Shown: positions 34,240-44,562, counted from the stretch's first letter. The stretch is 64,000 nucleotides of DNA from Nocardia sputorum (GCF_027924405.1 NZ_AP026978.1:3720001-3784000), one strand, 5' to 3'. The notes: generated by a model not told the origin, from the sequence alone. Numbers and translations are program-made.

Positions 34240-36195
34240 TCAGACCAGCTGCGCGGCAAGCCGTTTCGCGTTCATGTAGGCGATCGCCTCGATCGAGACC
34301 ATCGGGTTGACGCCCGAGGAGGTGGGGAAGCAGGAGGCGTCGGCGACGACGATGTTCGCCGCTTCCCAGGTGGCGCCGTCCGGGTTGGTGGCCGAGGTGT
34401 CCGGGGAACCGCCCATCCGGGCCGAACCCATGATGTGCAGCGCGCCGAGGGAGCATTGTCCCGGGCCGTATCCGGCGGCGCGGCACGCGGCGGCGAACTC
34501 GGCGTGCGAGCCGCGCCGGCCAGGCTCGTAGGAGACGCCGGCCTGGTGCCCGGAGAAGATGCGGTGAGCGCCCGCGGCCTCCAGAATGCTCGCCGCTCCT
34601 TCGAACCCGGTGTGCAGATGGGCGGCGTCGTAGTCGGACAACCGGTAGTCGACGACCGGCTCACCGCTGCGGTCGACCGACACCGTCCCCGAATCACGGT
34701 CGCGCGTGATGATGCCGATCGCGTTGGACCGCCCGAAATCGAGCATGGTGGTGCGGTGATTCGCGGCGCCGCGCCAGCTCATGAATCCGGTGGCGAGCCC
34801 GGGATGAATCGGGCCGGTCTCGTAGATCACGCCGTAGCCGTTGCCGTCCAGATCGCTGTGCTTCCGGCAGATCCGGGTCTGCAATCCGCCCTCCCACGGC
34901 CGGATCTCCTCCTCGAACACACCGAACACCGCGGCCGCCGGGTGCAGGCGCAGATGGCGGCCGATGTTGTCGTTGCGCAATCCCGAGCGCCGCAGCAACG
35001 CCGGAGTCTGGATCGCTCCGGCCGCCACCACCACCGCGCGAGCACGCACCTCGATCTCCACGCCGTCGGAGGTGACCGCTGACACTCCCTGCGCGCGTCC
35101 GCCTTGCACGGTGATCCGCCGTACGTCGGCGTCCACGACCAGTCGCGCGCCCCGCTCGGCCGCGTCGGCGAGCCAGGTCTTGGTCACCGACTGTTTGGCG
35201 CCCAGCCGGCAACCGTAGCCGCATCGACCGCACTCCACACCGGCGTCGCAGGCGTCGGTGACGTTGCGCGGCAGCGTGTCCACTTCCCAGCCCAGCGCTT
35301 TGGCGCCGCGCTCCAGCACGCCGTCGCGAGCCGACAACACCGACCGCCGATCGGTGACGCCGAGCCGCCGCTGCACCACCTCGAGGGCATCGTCGAACTC
35401 CGTCTCGGCGAACTGGGCGGCGCCCAGCCCGGCCCACTCCGCGCGCACGTCGGGCGGCGTCGGCAACGACGTGCTCCAGTTCACGACCGTCCCGCCGCCC
35501 AGGCAGGTGCCCGCGACGAGGGTGATCTGACCTTCGCTGGAGCCGGGCGGGCCCGGCGCGTACAGGTGCCGCAGCCCGCCGAGTTCGCCGGTGCCGAAAT
35601 CGCGGTCGTCGTAGTAATTCCCGCGTTCCAGGACGACGACGTCGAGACCTGCTTCGGCCAGGACCGCGGCGGCGACACCGCCTCCGGCGCCGGAACCGAC
35701 GACCACGACATCACACTGGAGTTCGGCGCTCTCGCTGTAGCGCAGCGGAGTCAGGGCGGGTGCGGGCGCCGTTTGCAGCGGGCCGGACGGCGCCGGATAC
35801 CCGATCTCCTTCCACAGCGGGTTGGTGCCCGACGGGCCGGGGGTGATGTTGTAGGACAACAGCGACGCCTGCTTGAGCGCCTGGAAGATCACCCGCACCG
35901 ACTCGAAGCGGGAATCGGCCAGCCGCAGCAACGCCCGTTCCCGTTCCTCCTGCGACAGGCGGGAGAAGCGCCGGGGACCGCTGCCGGTGAGCAAGCCGGT
36001 CAGCCGGGAATCCCACAGATTCAGCAGCGTGGCCAGTTGCTTCTGCTCGGCCTCGCGGGGGTTGCGGCCCAGCAGCTCGAAGACGGTGTCGACGGCCCCG
36101 AGCGCGCTCGCCGACGGTAGCGTCAACCCGTCGCCCGGGTTGAAGGTGTCGCAGATGCTGGTCATCGCCGCGCGTTGCTTGGCTGTTGGTTCCAT
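34240..36195 (-). CDS. GMC-family FAD oxidoreductase (long-chain alcohol oxidase-like)
   Basis: A 651-residue flavoenzyme. Residues about 1-110 form a helical domain like gluconate-dehydrogenase subunit 3 (AAMTSICDTFNPGDG), found in long-chain alcohol oxidases. The ADP-binding fold is at about 163-192 (VVVVGSGAGGGVAAAVLAEAG), then GTCLGGGTVVNWSTS. A Cys-rich CDAGVECGRCGYGC segment, as in related GMC oxidoreductases, follows. The C-terminal active-site region is LHIMGSARMGG...NPDG and SSGVNPMVSIEAIAYMNAKRLA. Substrates are likely alcohols, sterols or aldehydes. SD AAGGGGA nine bases before ATG. Confidence 0.88.
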   Translation of the reverse strand: MEPTAKQRAAMTSICDTFNPGDGLTLPSASALGAVDTVFELLGRNPREAEQKQLATLLNLWDSRLTGLLTGSGPRRFSRLSQEERERALLRLADSRFESVRVIFQALKQASLLSYNITPGPSGTNPLWKEIGYPAPSGPLQTAPAPALTPLRYSESAELQCDVVVVGSGAGGGVAAAVLAEAGLDVVVLERGNYYDDRDFGTGELGGLRHLYAPGPPGSSEGQITLVAGTCLGGGTVVNWSTSLPTPPDVRAEWAGLGAAQFAETEFDDALEVVQRRLGVTDRRSVLSARDGVLERGAKALGWEVDTLPRNVTDACDAGVECGRCGYGCRLGAKQSVTKTWLADAAERGARLVVDADVRRITVQGGRAQGVSAVTSDGVEIEVRARAVVVAAGAIQTPALLRRSGLRNDNIGRHLRLHPAAAVFGVFEEEIRPWEGGLQTRICRKHSDLDGNGYGVIYETGPIHPGLATGFMSWRGAANHRTTMLDFGRSNAIGIITRDRDSGTVSVDRSGEPVVDYRLSDYDAAHLHTGFEGAASILEAAGAHRIFSGHQAGVSYEPGRRGSHAEFAAACRAAGYGPGQCSLGALHIMGSARMGGSPDTSATNPDGATWEAANIVVADASCFPTSSGVNPMVSIEAIAYMNAKRLAAQLV

Positions 36196-36359
36196 GTGGA
36201 GCAGTCCCCTTCGTGTCGCCAGTGAGTTGTATCACAAGGGATGAACAACCACTAACTAAAGACATGTTTCGCCAGTTGACGGCGGCTTTGGTGAAAGAAT
36301 GTGGGGCCACATAGCGCTGACCCGATGACGACTCGCCAGCGCCAGCGGCCCCGGCGCGT

Positions 36360-36938
36360 TCATGCCGGAATGACAACAGCCGCCGCGTGCCCGACCGCCA
36401 GGAACGCGTGGACGACCGAGACGAGCGCACCGCCGAGCCGGGCCGTCGGGTCCTCGCCACCGCGCGGCCGCGACAGCGACCACCGGGTGAACGTCCGCTC
36501 GGCGTGCACCGCAAGACGCAGCAGTTCGGCGCGATACGACCCGAGCAGCGGCTGGTCGCAGGCACTCAGCGCCGCGGCGGTGAGGTGCGCGCAGCGGCCG
36601 ATCGTCACCACGATCTCGAGCACCTCGTCCGGCACCGCCGTGACGACGTAGGCGTCCGCGGCAGCCGCCCGCGTCCGCTCGACGACGCGGCCGAGGGCAC
36701 GTCCGAGTTCGGCCAGTGGCGCGCGATCGGCGACCACGGGCTCGGACGCCAGAGCGGTGGACAGGTTGCCGATGACCACGCCGAGCGCGTCCTCGACCCG
36801 GCGCAGCCGATCGAGAATCCCGGGCACGTCGACCGGGGAGCACCCGAAATCCGCCAGGACCGTCGCGGCCTCGACCAGGGTCGCGGCCGCCGCGCGGAAG
36901 TAGATCCCGGTTGTCGCGCTCGCCGGTAGCGTGCCCAT
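36360..36938 (-). CDS. hypothetical helical protein
   Basis: A 192-residue, Ala-rich, largely alpha-helical protein of unknown function (AAAATLVEAATVLADFGCS, LDRLRRVEDALGVVIGNLSTALA, VHAFLAVGHAAAVVIPA). No catalytic motif or strong signal peptide. The ATG five bases after GAGGAG was chosen over a GTG two codons upstream that overlaps that site. It lies upstream of and on the same strand as the GMC gene, 160 bases away, so co-transcription is possible but not shown. Confidence 0.6.
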   Translation of the reverse strand: MGTLPASATTGIYFRAAAATLVEAATVLADFGCSPVDVPGILDRLRRVEDALGVVIGNLSTALASEPVVADRAPLAELGRALGRVVERTRAAAADAYVVTAVPDEVLEIVVTIGRCAHLTAAALSACDQPLLGSYRAELLRLAVHAERTFTRWSLSRPRGGEDPTARLGGALVSVVHAFLAVGHAAAVVIPA

Positions 36939-37374
36939 GCCCACTCCTCGGGTAGGTGACCCTCGATCAGCCGCCGTCGCCTGCCCGCGCCGACCGGACA
37001 GCTTCGGCCGGATGGCGTCGACAGACTTGCGCCGCTCCGGACAGCAATCAGCCCGTACTACAACGCTTGATCATAATAGCCCATAACATATCTCTTCAAT
37101 CCACAGGTAGACAGATGAGCTGTATTGAAACGGTCATTTACTTATGGCTCAGTTGGATCGAAGTTGGACACGTCAGCTACGAGCAGGCACCGGATCCTTC
37201 CTGGCACCGCTTGCGGCGGACGGCCGCGGCGAGTCGCTCCCTCCGGCCGCGGTCGCGCGTCTTCGGGGACACCTGACGCGACCGCCGATCCGGCAGCCCG
37301 CCGGTCTCTTCCATGACCTCTCCGCGCAAGCGCGATGATGGAGCGAAGCCGATCACCATCGAGAGGACCGACGG
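36939..37374 (+). other. intergenic region with an AT-rich block
   Basis: No firm gene. About 37060-37190 is far richer in A and T than the rest of the window and contains TTGATC...TATCTC and several TATA/TTAT stretches. A 53-codon frame starts within it at 37115 (MSCIETVIYLWLSWIEVGHV...) but has a poor ribosome site and its later part reads as non-coding. The block could be a promoter area or a scrap of foreign DNA. Confidence 0.4.
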
Positions 37375-38571
37375 ATGTACCGTCTGACGCGCTGCCTAAT
37401 CGCGGTGGTCGTCCTGCTGGGCGCCGCGGGGTGCGCTGACTCCGAACACGAATCGCCGCCTACTCGGGGGGAAGTCGTCTCGACCACGCCCCTGATGGGG
37501 CTGGCGGCCGAGGAGGCCGCGACGCTTCTGGGCAACGGCGGAATTCGCACCCCCGTCCGCAACGGTGTCGACGCATTCCGCATCGAATACCGGACAATCA
37601 CCCCGCAGGGCGAACCGACCACCGCCAGTGGCCTGGTGGTTCTCCCGCGCACCGACTCCCGGCGGCTGCGCGTGGTCAGCTACGAGCACGGGACCATGAC
37701 GCTCAAGAGCGACGCCCCGTCGGTCGACACCCGCAACCTCCCCGAACGGCTGCGGACGGTCGCCTTCGCGGCCGCGGGCTACGCGGCGACCGCACCGGAC
37801 TACCTGGGTCTCGGCAACGGTCCGGGGCCGCATCCCTACACTCACGCGCCCTCGGAGGTCAGCGCGTCGGCCGACCTCTTGCGCGCGGCCGGCGCGCTGG
37901 CGGCCCAACAGGGCCGGGAGCTGGACCCGGACGTGCTGGTGACCGGCTTCTCCCAGGGCGGCCACGCGGCGATGGCCCTCGGCAAGGCGCTGCACGCCGG
38001 AACGATCCCGGGCTTCGGGGTCGCCGCCCTGGCCCCGATCAGCGGGCCTTACGACCTCCAGCACGTCCAGGCGCCCGCCGCGCTCGACGGGCGGGTGGTT
38101 CCGGGCGCCGCGGTACTGTTCCTCGCCTACTGGATCACCTCGATGAACCGGATCCACCACCTCTACGACGATCCGGCGGAAGCCTTCCAGCTGCCCTATG
38201 CCGACAAGGTCGAAGGACTCTTCGACGGCTTCCACAGCGAGATCACCATCGTGACCTCGCTGGCCACCACCCCCGCGCAACTACTGACCCCGCAGTTCCT
38301 CCAGTTGACGACCGAGCCGAGCGGCGCCGCCGCGAAGGCCGTGGCCGAGAGCGACGGCACCTGCGACTGGACGCCGCGGGTGCCCGTCCACCTCTACGCT
38401 TCCCGTGGCGACCGCGCCGTTCCCTATCCCAATGCCGAGCATTGCCTGCGAGCTCTCGGCAGCGGCAACGCCACGCTGAGCGACTTGGGCGACCTCGACC
38501 ACGGCGGAACCGCGCGGGCCGCGCTGCCCGAGATCCTCGGCTGGTTCCAGCAGCAGTTCCCGCCGAGCTGA
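37375..38571 (+). CDS. secretory lipase family lipoprotein
   Basis: A 398-residue exported esterase/lipase. The signal peptide ends in LGAAGC with lipid-attachment Cys20. The alpha/beta hydrolase fold follows: nucleophile elbow GFSQGG with Ser193, an acid in YASRGDRAVPYP, and His in DLDHGGTARAAL. Matches the LIP family of secretory triacylglycerol lipases found in Nocardia and Candida. GAGAGGA precedes the ATG. Acts outside the membrane on esters or acylglycerols. Confidence 0.88.
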   Translation: MYRLTRCLIAVVVLLGAAGCADSEHESPPTRGEVVSTTPLMGLAAEEAATLLGNGGIRTPVRNGVDAFRIEYRTITPQGEPTTASGLVVLPRTDSRRLRVVSYEHGTMTLKSDAPSVDTRNLPERLRTVAFAAAGYAATAPDYLGLGNGPGPHPYTHAPSEVSASADLLRAAGALAAQQGRELDPDVLVTGFSQGGHAAMALGKALHAGTIPGFGVAALAPISGPYDLQHVQAPAALDGRVVPGAAVLFLAYWITSMNRIHHLYDDPAEAFQLPYADKVEGLFDGFHSEITIVTSLATTPAQLLTPQFLQLTTEPSGAAAKAVAESDGTCDWTPRVPVHLYASRGDRAVPYPNAEHCLRALGSGNATLSDLGDLDHGGTARAALPEILGWFQQQFPPS

Positions 38572-38590
38572 CCGGCGGGCCCTCCCGTGC

Positions 38591-39346
38591 TCAGTGCGAG
38601 GCGGCCGACTCGGTTTTCGCCGCGAGGGGAGAGTTGCTCTTCGCCACGGCGATCCGGATGTCGAGGTGCGCGATCTGGCCGGAGGCGTCGAACTCGGCCT
38701 CTCCCGCGAGGCCGTGGCCACCGAATTCCAGCCACCGGTAGTCGTCGAGGAATTCGGTGACCAGGCCCCGCCGCGTCAGGTAGCTGTGCACGGCACGCCG
38801 GTGATCGGTCAGCGGCAGCGCCCCGAAACCATAGGCGAGCACGCGAGCGAGGCCGGACGCCGTGGGCGCGGGCAGCTCGAACGCCGGATGCTCGACGAGG
38901 AACGCGACGCACGCGCCATCGATGATCCCGCAGTAGGAATTCCAGCGCCCGCACACGATCTTCGCGGCATCCGCCATCAGCCCGGCGACCTGGTAGGGCT
39001 CCGGCGCCGCGCCCCCGTGTACCACCGGCAGTTCCGCCGAACACAATTCGGCCACGCGGTACCGCAGACCGAACTGGCGCACCGTCTCGGCGGCACGCAG
39101 CAACGACGGCGGGTAATCCCAGGGATTGACCCATCCCCACAGCCACGTCTCGGCGTCGGCCGTGCCGAGCAGGTGGACGTCGGTGCACACGAAGGAGCGC
39201 TCGTCGCCGAGGAATTCGAGCCGGCGTCCTTCCAGGTCGACCTCCCACACGTGTGCGCCGAGCACGTCTTCGAGGTGCAGCCGGTGCTCGAGCGACAACA
39301 AGCCCGCGTCATCGAGAAGTCTCGTCAGTGGCACGGATTGGGACAC
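38591..39346 (-). CDS. DUF6882-like protein
   Basis: A 251-residue protein resembling the DUF6882 family: the opening LTRLLDDAGLLSLEHRLHLEDVLG and the later WLWGWVNPWDYP are characteristic. Function unknown; cytosolic. The chosen GTG (SQSVPLTRLL...) fits where relatives begin; a TACGCT hexamer ends six bases before it, again compatible with a leaderless transcript. A GTG 14 codons upstream is the longest alternative. The gene converges with the lipase gene. Confidence 0.72.
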   Translation of the reverse strand: MSQSVPLTRLLDDAGLLSLEHRLHLEDVLGAHVWEVDLEGRRLEFLGDERSFVCTDVHLLGTADAETWLWGWVNPWDYPPSLLRAAETVRQFGLRYRVAELCSAELPVVHGGAAPEPYQVAGLMADAAKIVCGRWNSYCGIIDGACVAFLVEHPAFELPAPTASGLARVLAYGFGALPLTDHRRAVHSYLTRRGLVTEFLDDYRWLEFGGHGLAGEAEFDASGQIAHLDIRIAVAKSNSPLAAKTESAASH

Positions 39347-39869
39347 CGCGCCAGCGTAGTCAACGCGCGGCCACCGCTCCGCTTCCACTCGGACTTCCGC
39401 GGCGAGCGTGTCATCCGGAACGCGGCGACACCGCGCCTACGACGGCTGCCTGCTGGGCAACGGGATCGGCCATCGGCGGTGGGTAAGTTGCTGGTGCCCG
39501 GCGGGGTTGTGGTCGATCCCGGCGGCGTTGATCAGCCGCCAAAGCGGGCCCGGACTGCGCGGACACCTCCATGTCGCAGTGTCCACACCTCACCCGGACA
39601 GCCGCCACTGCCGTCGTGATCGCCTGCGGACAAGAAAAGCGTCACGGCCAGGTGGCTCCGGAGATCGGCCTGACCGAGGCCTGCTTGGCGGCGGGAGATC
39701 ACTGCGGCGTCGCAGAGATCGGCAGCTGTCGGCGGAGCCGGCGCGGGCTACTTCAGATCGAGGGGTGCGGTCGGCTTCGTCGAACGACCCACGCTGCGGC
39801 GGCGAGCAGCGCTGACCGCCGAGCGGATCTGCACGGCGGGGCCGCTCCCGCGGTCAGTAGATTGGTGGG
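39347..39869. other. intergenic region before the two-component system
   Basis: Nothing gene-like of convincing composition in about 500 bases. TAGATT (39858-39863) six bases before the sensor-kinase ATG may be a -10 element of a leaderless transcript; no -35 hexamer was recognised. Confidence 0.35.
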
Positions 39870-41201
39870 ATGAGTGCCGACGCCTCGATGCAGGAGCGCG
39901 GACCCGTGGCCGTGCGATGGTCGGTCGCGGGTCGGCTACGGGCGCTGCCGGGAAGCATCGGCTATTTGCTGGTCGGCGGTGCTACCGGCGTGGCGGCCAT
40001 GTTCGCCGCGGTCGGCTTGTTCGTGGTCGCGGCCACCAGCCTCGGTGGGGTGGGTATTCCGGCGATTCCCGAATACCTGCGGTTGATCCGGCCGCTGACC
40101 GAGTTCGAACGGCGGCGGGCCGGCAAGCGGCTGGGCGCGCCGATTGTGGTGGCGTATCGGCCGATGACCGGCGGCCTACGGCAACGACTGGTCAGCGCCT
40201 TCGGAGATCCGGCAAACGGCCGGGATATCGCGTGGCTGTGCGTGCACGGGGTGCCCGGCATGGTGGTGGCGTTGTTCTCGATCGGATTGCCATTGGGGGT
40301 ACTGAACCAGCTGGCGATTCCGGTCTATTGGCAGATCGTACCGCCGGGCACCGTCGACAGCTTCGGCTTCGTGGTCGATTCCTGGCCGCTGGCCGGGCTC
40401 AGCGTGCTCATCGCGATTCCCTTGGCCGTCCTCGTTCTCCGGCTACCCACGGTGGCCCGCTGGCAGGCGCTGCTGGCGCGGACGCTTCTCGGTCCGGCGC
40501 CGGGCGCTGCGCTCGCGGTTCGGGTGGCGGAGCTGACCGCCACCCGGGCCGCCGCACTGGACGCGCATGGGGCGGAACTGCGACGCATCGAACGGGATCT
40601 GCACGATGGCGCGCAGGCGCGGATCGCGGCGGTCATCATGCAGCTCGGGCTGGCCGATCAATTGCGGGAACGGGACCCGGCCGCATCGTCCGACCTGGTC
40701 CGCAAGGCGCAGGACACCGCCGAGGCTGCGTTGGCCGAACTCCGCGATGTGGTGCGAACGGTGTATCCGCCGGTGCTCGCGGATCGCGGGCTGACGAGCG
40801 CGATTTCGGCGTTGGCCGCGCGCTCCCCGATTCCGGTCGAACTCGATCTCGACGGCGCCGTCGCAGCGCGCCAGAGCAGGACCGAGGCACCGGATTCGGG
40901 CAGATCGAAGACACGGTGGCCGGCGGCTGTCGAAGCGGCCGCCTATTTCGTCATCTCCGAGGCGATCACTAATGCGACTAAACATTCCGCGGCCGAAAAT
41001 CTTAGGGTATCCCTCGGAGGCGATGCCGGGCTGCTGGCCGTCGAGGTGCGAGATGACGGGATGGGCGGGGCACGAGAGACCGAGGGTGGCGGGCTGGCCG
41101 GGATTCGGCGGCGGGCCGAGGCGCTGGACGGGCGGATGGTGCTGAGCAGTCCGGCGGGTGGGCCTACTGAGGTTCGGGTGGAGCTGCCGTGCGGGTTGTG
41201 A
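39870..41201 (+). CDS. two-component sensor histidine kinase (NarL/DesK type)
   Basis: A 443-residue membrane kinase. Hydrophobic segments at about 30-60, 125-150 and 172-190 anchor it. The HisKA_3 dimer/phospho-acceptor motif is [20 protein letters not shown] with His245. The ATPase part has a degenerate-looking N box [11 protein letters not shown] and G box RDDGMGG...[15 protein letters not shown] putative-sensor type N-terminus with little outside the membrane suggests sensing of the envelope. The response regulator gene overlaps its 3' end by 13 bases. Confidence 0.93.
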   Translation: MSADASMQERGPVAVRWSVAGRLRALPGSIGYLLVGGATGVAAMFAAVGLFVVAATSLGGVGIPAIPEYLRLIRPLTEFERRRAGKRLGAPIVVAYRPMTGGLRQRLVSAFGDPANGRDIAWLCVHGVPGMVVALFSIGLPLGVLNQLAIPVYWQIVPPGTVDSFGFVVDSWPLAGLSVLIAIPLAVLVLRLPTVARWQALLARTLLGPAPGAALAVRVAELTATRAAALDAHGAELRRIERDLHDGAQARIAAVIMQLGLADQLRERDPAASSDLVRKAQDTAEAALAELRDVVRTVYPPVLADRGLTSAISALAARSPIPVELDLDGAVAARQSRTEAPDSGRSKTRWPAAVEAAAYFVISEAITNATKHSAAENLRVSLGGDAGLLAVEVRDDGMGGARETEGGGLAGIRRRAEALDGRMVLSSPAGGPTEVRVELPCGL

Positions 41202-41836
41202 TCGCCGAGGACGACGCGCTGTTGCGGGAAGGGCTGGCGCTGCTGTTGCAGACGGCGGGGATCGAGGTTGTCGCCGCGGTGGACGATGCGGAGGACTTTC
41301 TCTCGGTGGTGACCGCCGACCGGCCCGATGCCGTGGTCGTGGATGTGCGTCTGCCGCCCACCTTCACCGATGACGGATTGCGAGCGGCGGTTCGGGCTCG
41401 CGAGCTTCACCCCGGCCTCCCGGTGCTGGTGCTCTCGGCCTGGGTCGAGCGCAGCTATGCCGCCGAACTGCTCGGCGACGGCGCTGGCGGGATCGGATAC
41501 CTGCTCAAGGAACGGGTCGGGAAGGTGGATCGGTTCCTGGATTCGCTGCGGCGGGTCGCCGAGGGCGGGACCGCCATGGATCCGGAAGTGATCTCACAGC
41601 TGCTGGTGTGGCGCAAGACCGACGATCCACTCTCCGCGCTCACCCCACGCGAACGCGAGGTGCTGGCGCTCATGGCCGAGGGGCTCGACAATGCGACCAT
41701 TGCCGAGCGCCTCGTGGTAACCGAAGGTGCTGTGCTCAAACATATTCGGAGCATCTTCGCCAAACTGGGCCTCTTCGCCGACGAGGTGGGGCACCGGCGG
41801 GTGCTGGCCGTGCTGGCCTATCTGAATGCCGGATGA
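41189..41836 (+). CDS. response regulator, NarL/LuxR type
   Basis: A 215-residue regulator. The receiver domain has the acidic pair EDD at 7-9, phospho-acceptor Asp52 in VVVDVRLP, and Lys in YLLKERVG. The C-terminal LuxR helix-turn-helix reads [47 protein letters not shown] start inside the kinase gene. The pair forms a complete two-component system with no transporter next to it. Its stop abuts the stop of the convergent peptidase gene. Confidence 0.94.
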   Translation: MRVVIAEDDALLREGLALLLQTAGIEVVAAVDDAEDFLSVVTADRPDAVVVDVRLPPTFTDDGLRAAVRARELHPGLPVLVLSAWVERSYAAELLGDGAGGIGYLLKERVGKVDRFLDSLRRVAEGGTAMDPEVISQLLVWRKTDDPLSALTPREREVLALMAEGLDNATIAERLVVTEGAVLKHIRSIFAKLGLFADEVGHRRVLAVLAYLNAG

Positions 41837-43378
41837 TCAGTCGTCGCGACAGGTGAGGTCGGCGGCAGGCAGAGTGCCGTCAGCCAGGTAGGTGTTCACA
41901 GCGTCGTAGACGCAGGCATTCGGATAGCGGCCGAAGATCGAGTGAATGGCGACGTCTTGCAACGTGACCATACGAGAGCCGGTGAGCGCCCGGTGCATGG
42001 CGATGGCACCGCCGTAATTGGTCCGGGTGTCGCCGGTGGCCTGAACGATCAGGTTCGGCACTGAATTGCCGATGGCGGTGGGCGATTCGGCAGGCGGTGC
42101 CCAGAACGCGCACGGCGTGATGTTGTTCGCCAAGGCGCCGAAGACCGGCTGGGTGGCGCGGGATGCCTCGATATTGCGCCGGTACCAGTCCAGATCTCGG
42201 GGTGCGCCGATGTCCCCGCAGAGGATAGCCATCTGAGGCGACATGTCGCGAGGCTGGGCGCGCAGGATAATAGCGAGCTTGGCCGCCAAGTCCTCGTCCG
42301 GTCGTATCGGCTTACCTTCGGCGGCATCGGCGAGCTGCCGGATCTGTTGCACCGCAAGACCGTAGCCGTGGGGCGAATCGAAGGCGATGTACAACACCAG
42401 GGGAAGGGAATGCTCGTCGATGTCGTACTCGCCGATCCGGATCGGCTGGGCGGCGGCGCGTTCGACGAGCCGCTCGACCAGACCACGAACGGCCCCACCG
42501 GTGGTGCCGAGGTGGTATTCGTCGTCGCGTTGAGCGGTCCAGGCCGCCCAGTCGTCGAGCGCGGCCTCGTTGGGTGAGCCCATGTCCTGCACCATTCCGA
42601 CCGCGCCGTAGCGGTACGGGTCCACAGCGCCGTCCAGCACCATGCGGTCGGAACGTTCCGGGAACATCTGCATATACACAGCACCCAGGTAGGTACCGTA
42701 GGAGGTGCCCAGATAACTGATCTTGCTTTCGCCGAGCGCGGTACGGATGACATCCATGTCGCGAGCGGTATTGCGAGTGGTGAAGTGCGGCAGCCGCTCA
42801 CCCTCGGCGTCGGCGCAGCGCGCCGCCAGATCGGCTTGGTCGGCGACGGATTCGGCGAATCCCTCGGCATCGACACCAGCGGACTGCAGGCCGAAACCGT
42901 GCGGCCAATGACAGTTCACCGGCGAGGAGCGCCCGACACCGCGCGGGTCCATGCCGATCAGGTCAAAGCGGGCGCGGACCTCGGGGGTCATGGCCTGGCT
43001 CGTGTCGACGAAGTAGTCCAGGCCGGCACCGCCCGGACCGCCCGGGTTGGAGAGGATGACCCCACGCCGCTGGGCCGGGTCGGCCGCGGCGATGCGAGAG
43101 ATGGCGACGGTAATCGTAGAGCTTTGCGGCTCAGCGTAATCCAGGGGCACCGTCACATCCGCGCACTGCGCGCCCATGCCATCGAGACCTGGCGCATCGC
43201 AGGACTTCCAGGTAAGCGGCTGGTGGTAGTAGCGGTCCAAGGGCTCGGCCGCACCCGCCCGATCGGCGACGGCGGTCGTCGTGAACGCCCCCGCGCCGAC
43301 GAGCCCGGTGACGGCGAACGCTACCGGAACGCTCAATGCCCGAGGCAGCTTGTATCGAAACACGAATAATCTCCTCAT
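41837..43378 (-). CDS. secreted alpha/beta-hydrolase peptidase (tripeptidyl aminopeptidase-like)
   Basis: A 513-residue exported hydrolase. A signal sequence of about 43 residues (ALSVPVAFAVTGLVGAGAFT) is followed by the mature enzyme. The oxyanion region is SNPGGPGGAGLDYF, the nucleophile elbow GTSYG with Ser226, then an Asp in QATGDTRTNYGGA and a terminal His in VAIHSIFG. A paired Cys pattern suits an extracellular protein. Family members release tripeptides or hydrolyse proline-containing peptides. Its ATG overlaps the TGA of the beta-lactamase-family gene, so the two are translationally coupled and probably act together outside the membrane. Confidence 0.9.
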   Translation of the reverse strand: MRRLFVFRYKLPRALSVPVAFAVTGLVGAGAFTTTAVADRAGAAEPLDRYYHQPLTWKSCDAPGLDGMGAQCADVTVPLDYAEPQSSTITVAISRIAAADPAQRRGVILSNPGGPGGAGLDYFVDTSQAMTPEVRARFDLIGMDPRGVGRSSPVNCHWPHGFGLQSAGVDAEGFAESVADQADLAARCADAEGERLPHFTTRNTARDMDVIRTALGESKISYLGTSYGTYLGAVYMQMFPERSDRMVLDGAVDPYRYGAVGMVQDMGSPNEAALDDWAAWTAQRDDEYHLGTTGGAVRGLVERLVERAAAQPIRIGEYDIDEHSLPLVLYIAFDSPHGYGLAVQQIRQLADAAEGKPIRPDEDLAAKLAIILRAQPRDMSPQMAILCGDIGAPRDLDWYRRNIEASRATQPVFGALANNITPCAFWAPPAESPTAIGNSVPNLIVQATGDTRTNYGGAIAMHRALTGSRMVTLQDVAIHSIFGRYPNACVYDAVNTYLADGTLPAADLTCRDD

Positions 43379-44562
43379 CGTGCGCAGACAGCGGCATCGA
43401 ACAGCTTCGACACCGCGTCAGAGGCGGCCGTATCGACCGGAAGCTGATTGACGGTCACCACGACGGCGGTGCCGTCGGACGCCACGCCGTTGCGGGTTGC
43501 GAAGCCCGGAATGCTGCCGCCGTGGCCCCACACCTCCTTGCCACAGGAGACCGGGTGGTGAATCAGGCCGAGTCCGTAACCGGAACCGGGTTCTCCGCGG
43601 TCCCAGGGGATGGTCTGTTTCATCTCGGCCAACTGCGCTGCGCGCAGTAACTTCCCGGTGAGCAAGGCGGTGAAGAAGCGGTTCAGGTCGTCGGGGGTGG
43701 AGACCATCGCGCCCGCGGTGCCGGCCCACGAGGAGTCCAGATCGGTGAAATCGATGCGGCGACCGCCGGTTTCGTGATATCCGCGCGGATGCGGCCCCCG
43801 GATGCCGATCTCGCGCGCGTCGGGGAAATAGGTGTCGCGCAAGCCCAGTGGTTCCAGGATGCGGCCGGCGATCTCGAGCTCGGCCGAGCGCCCGGTGATC
43901 TTCTCGATCAGCATGCCGAGCAGAATGTAATTGGTGTTCGTATAGACCGAACGCGCCCCCGGTTCGAATCGGGGCGGCATCGACAGGGCGATTCGCACCA
44001 AGTCCGCGGGTTCGTAATGAGCCCAGCGGATTTCGTCGGCATCGGCCCGCAGCTGCGGGGTGCTCGCGACAGCCGTCAGAGCCGGATCGCCGCCGGCAAG
44101 GTAGTCCGGCAGGCCGCTGGTGTGCTGGAGCAGTTGGCGGACCGTGATGCGACTGCCGTCATTGCCATTGCCCTGCACGACGCCCGGTAACAAGCGTTCG
44201 ATCGGCGCCTCGAGATCGACCTTGCCGTCGGCGACCAGTTGCAGCACGACGGTGGCGACGAAGGTCTTGGTATTGCTGCCGATCCGGACCCGGGCATCGT
44301 CGGCGATGGGCACTCCGGTGGCCAGGTCGCCCGCGCCGGTGGTCAGCACCCGGTGGCCATCCGGGCCGTCGATGGTGACCTGCGCGCCTGGGAAGCCACT
44401 GCGAACCAGCATGTCGAGGGCCTGAGTGACGGGGCGGTACATCTCGTTTCGGGTTGGTTCACCGTCGCCGGTGTCGGTGCCGCATGCTTGGACTGCGAGC
44501 GCGCCCAGCAGCCCGACACCGGCCAGCGCGATCCTTCGGCGATGTCGCCGCATTGCGCTCAT
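43375..44562 (-). CDS. serine hydrolase of the beta-lactamase/D-Ala-D-Ala carboxypeptidase family
   Basis: A 395-residue exported protein. The signal peptide contains LAGVGLLGALAVQACG; its Cys is a possible lipidation site. Active-site motifs are complete: SNTK (Ser96-Lys99), YTN in RSVYTNTNYILL, and HGG in VWGHGGSIPGF. This is the class C-like fold of R61-type carboxypeptidases and esterases (EstB). AAGGAG lies ten bases before the chosen ATG; an ATG three codons later is an alternative. It is the first gene of a two-gene operon with a secreted peptidase. Confidence 0.9.
   Translation of the reverse strand: MSAMRRHRRRIALAGVGLLGALAVQACGTDTGDGEPTRNEMYRPVTQALDMLVRSGFPGAQVTIDGPDGHRVLTTGAGDLATGVPIADDARVRIGSNTKTFVATVVLQLVADGKVDLEAPIERLLPGVVQGNGNDGSRITVRQLLQHTSGLPDYLAGGDPALTAVASTPQLRADADEIRWAHYEPADLVRIALSMPPRFEPGARSVYTNTNYILLGMLIEKITGRSAELEIAGRILEPLGLRDTYFPDAREIGIRGPHPRGYHETGGRRIDFTDLDSSWAGTAGAMVSTPDDLNRFFTALLTGKLLRAAQLAEMKQTIPWDRGEPGSGYGLGLIHHPVSCGKEVWGHGGSIPGFATRNGVASDGTAVVVTVNQLPVDTAASDAVSKLFDAAVCAR

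Noticed and set aside
37115..37276. 53-codon frame in the AT-rich block
   Set aside because: Weak ribosome site, and the second half has non-coding composition; left as an intergenic note.
36956..37374. tRNA or small structured RNA in AT-rich intergenic DNA
   Set aside because: No cloverleaf, T-loop or acceptor pairing was found there or in any other long gap of the window.
42347..43369. Plus-strand frames opposite the secreted peptidase
   Set aside because: Antisense shadows; the minus-strand gene has a signal peptide and complete catalytic triad.
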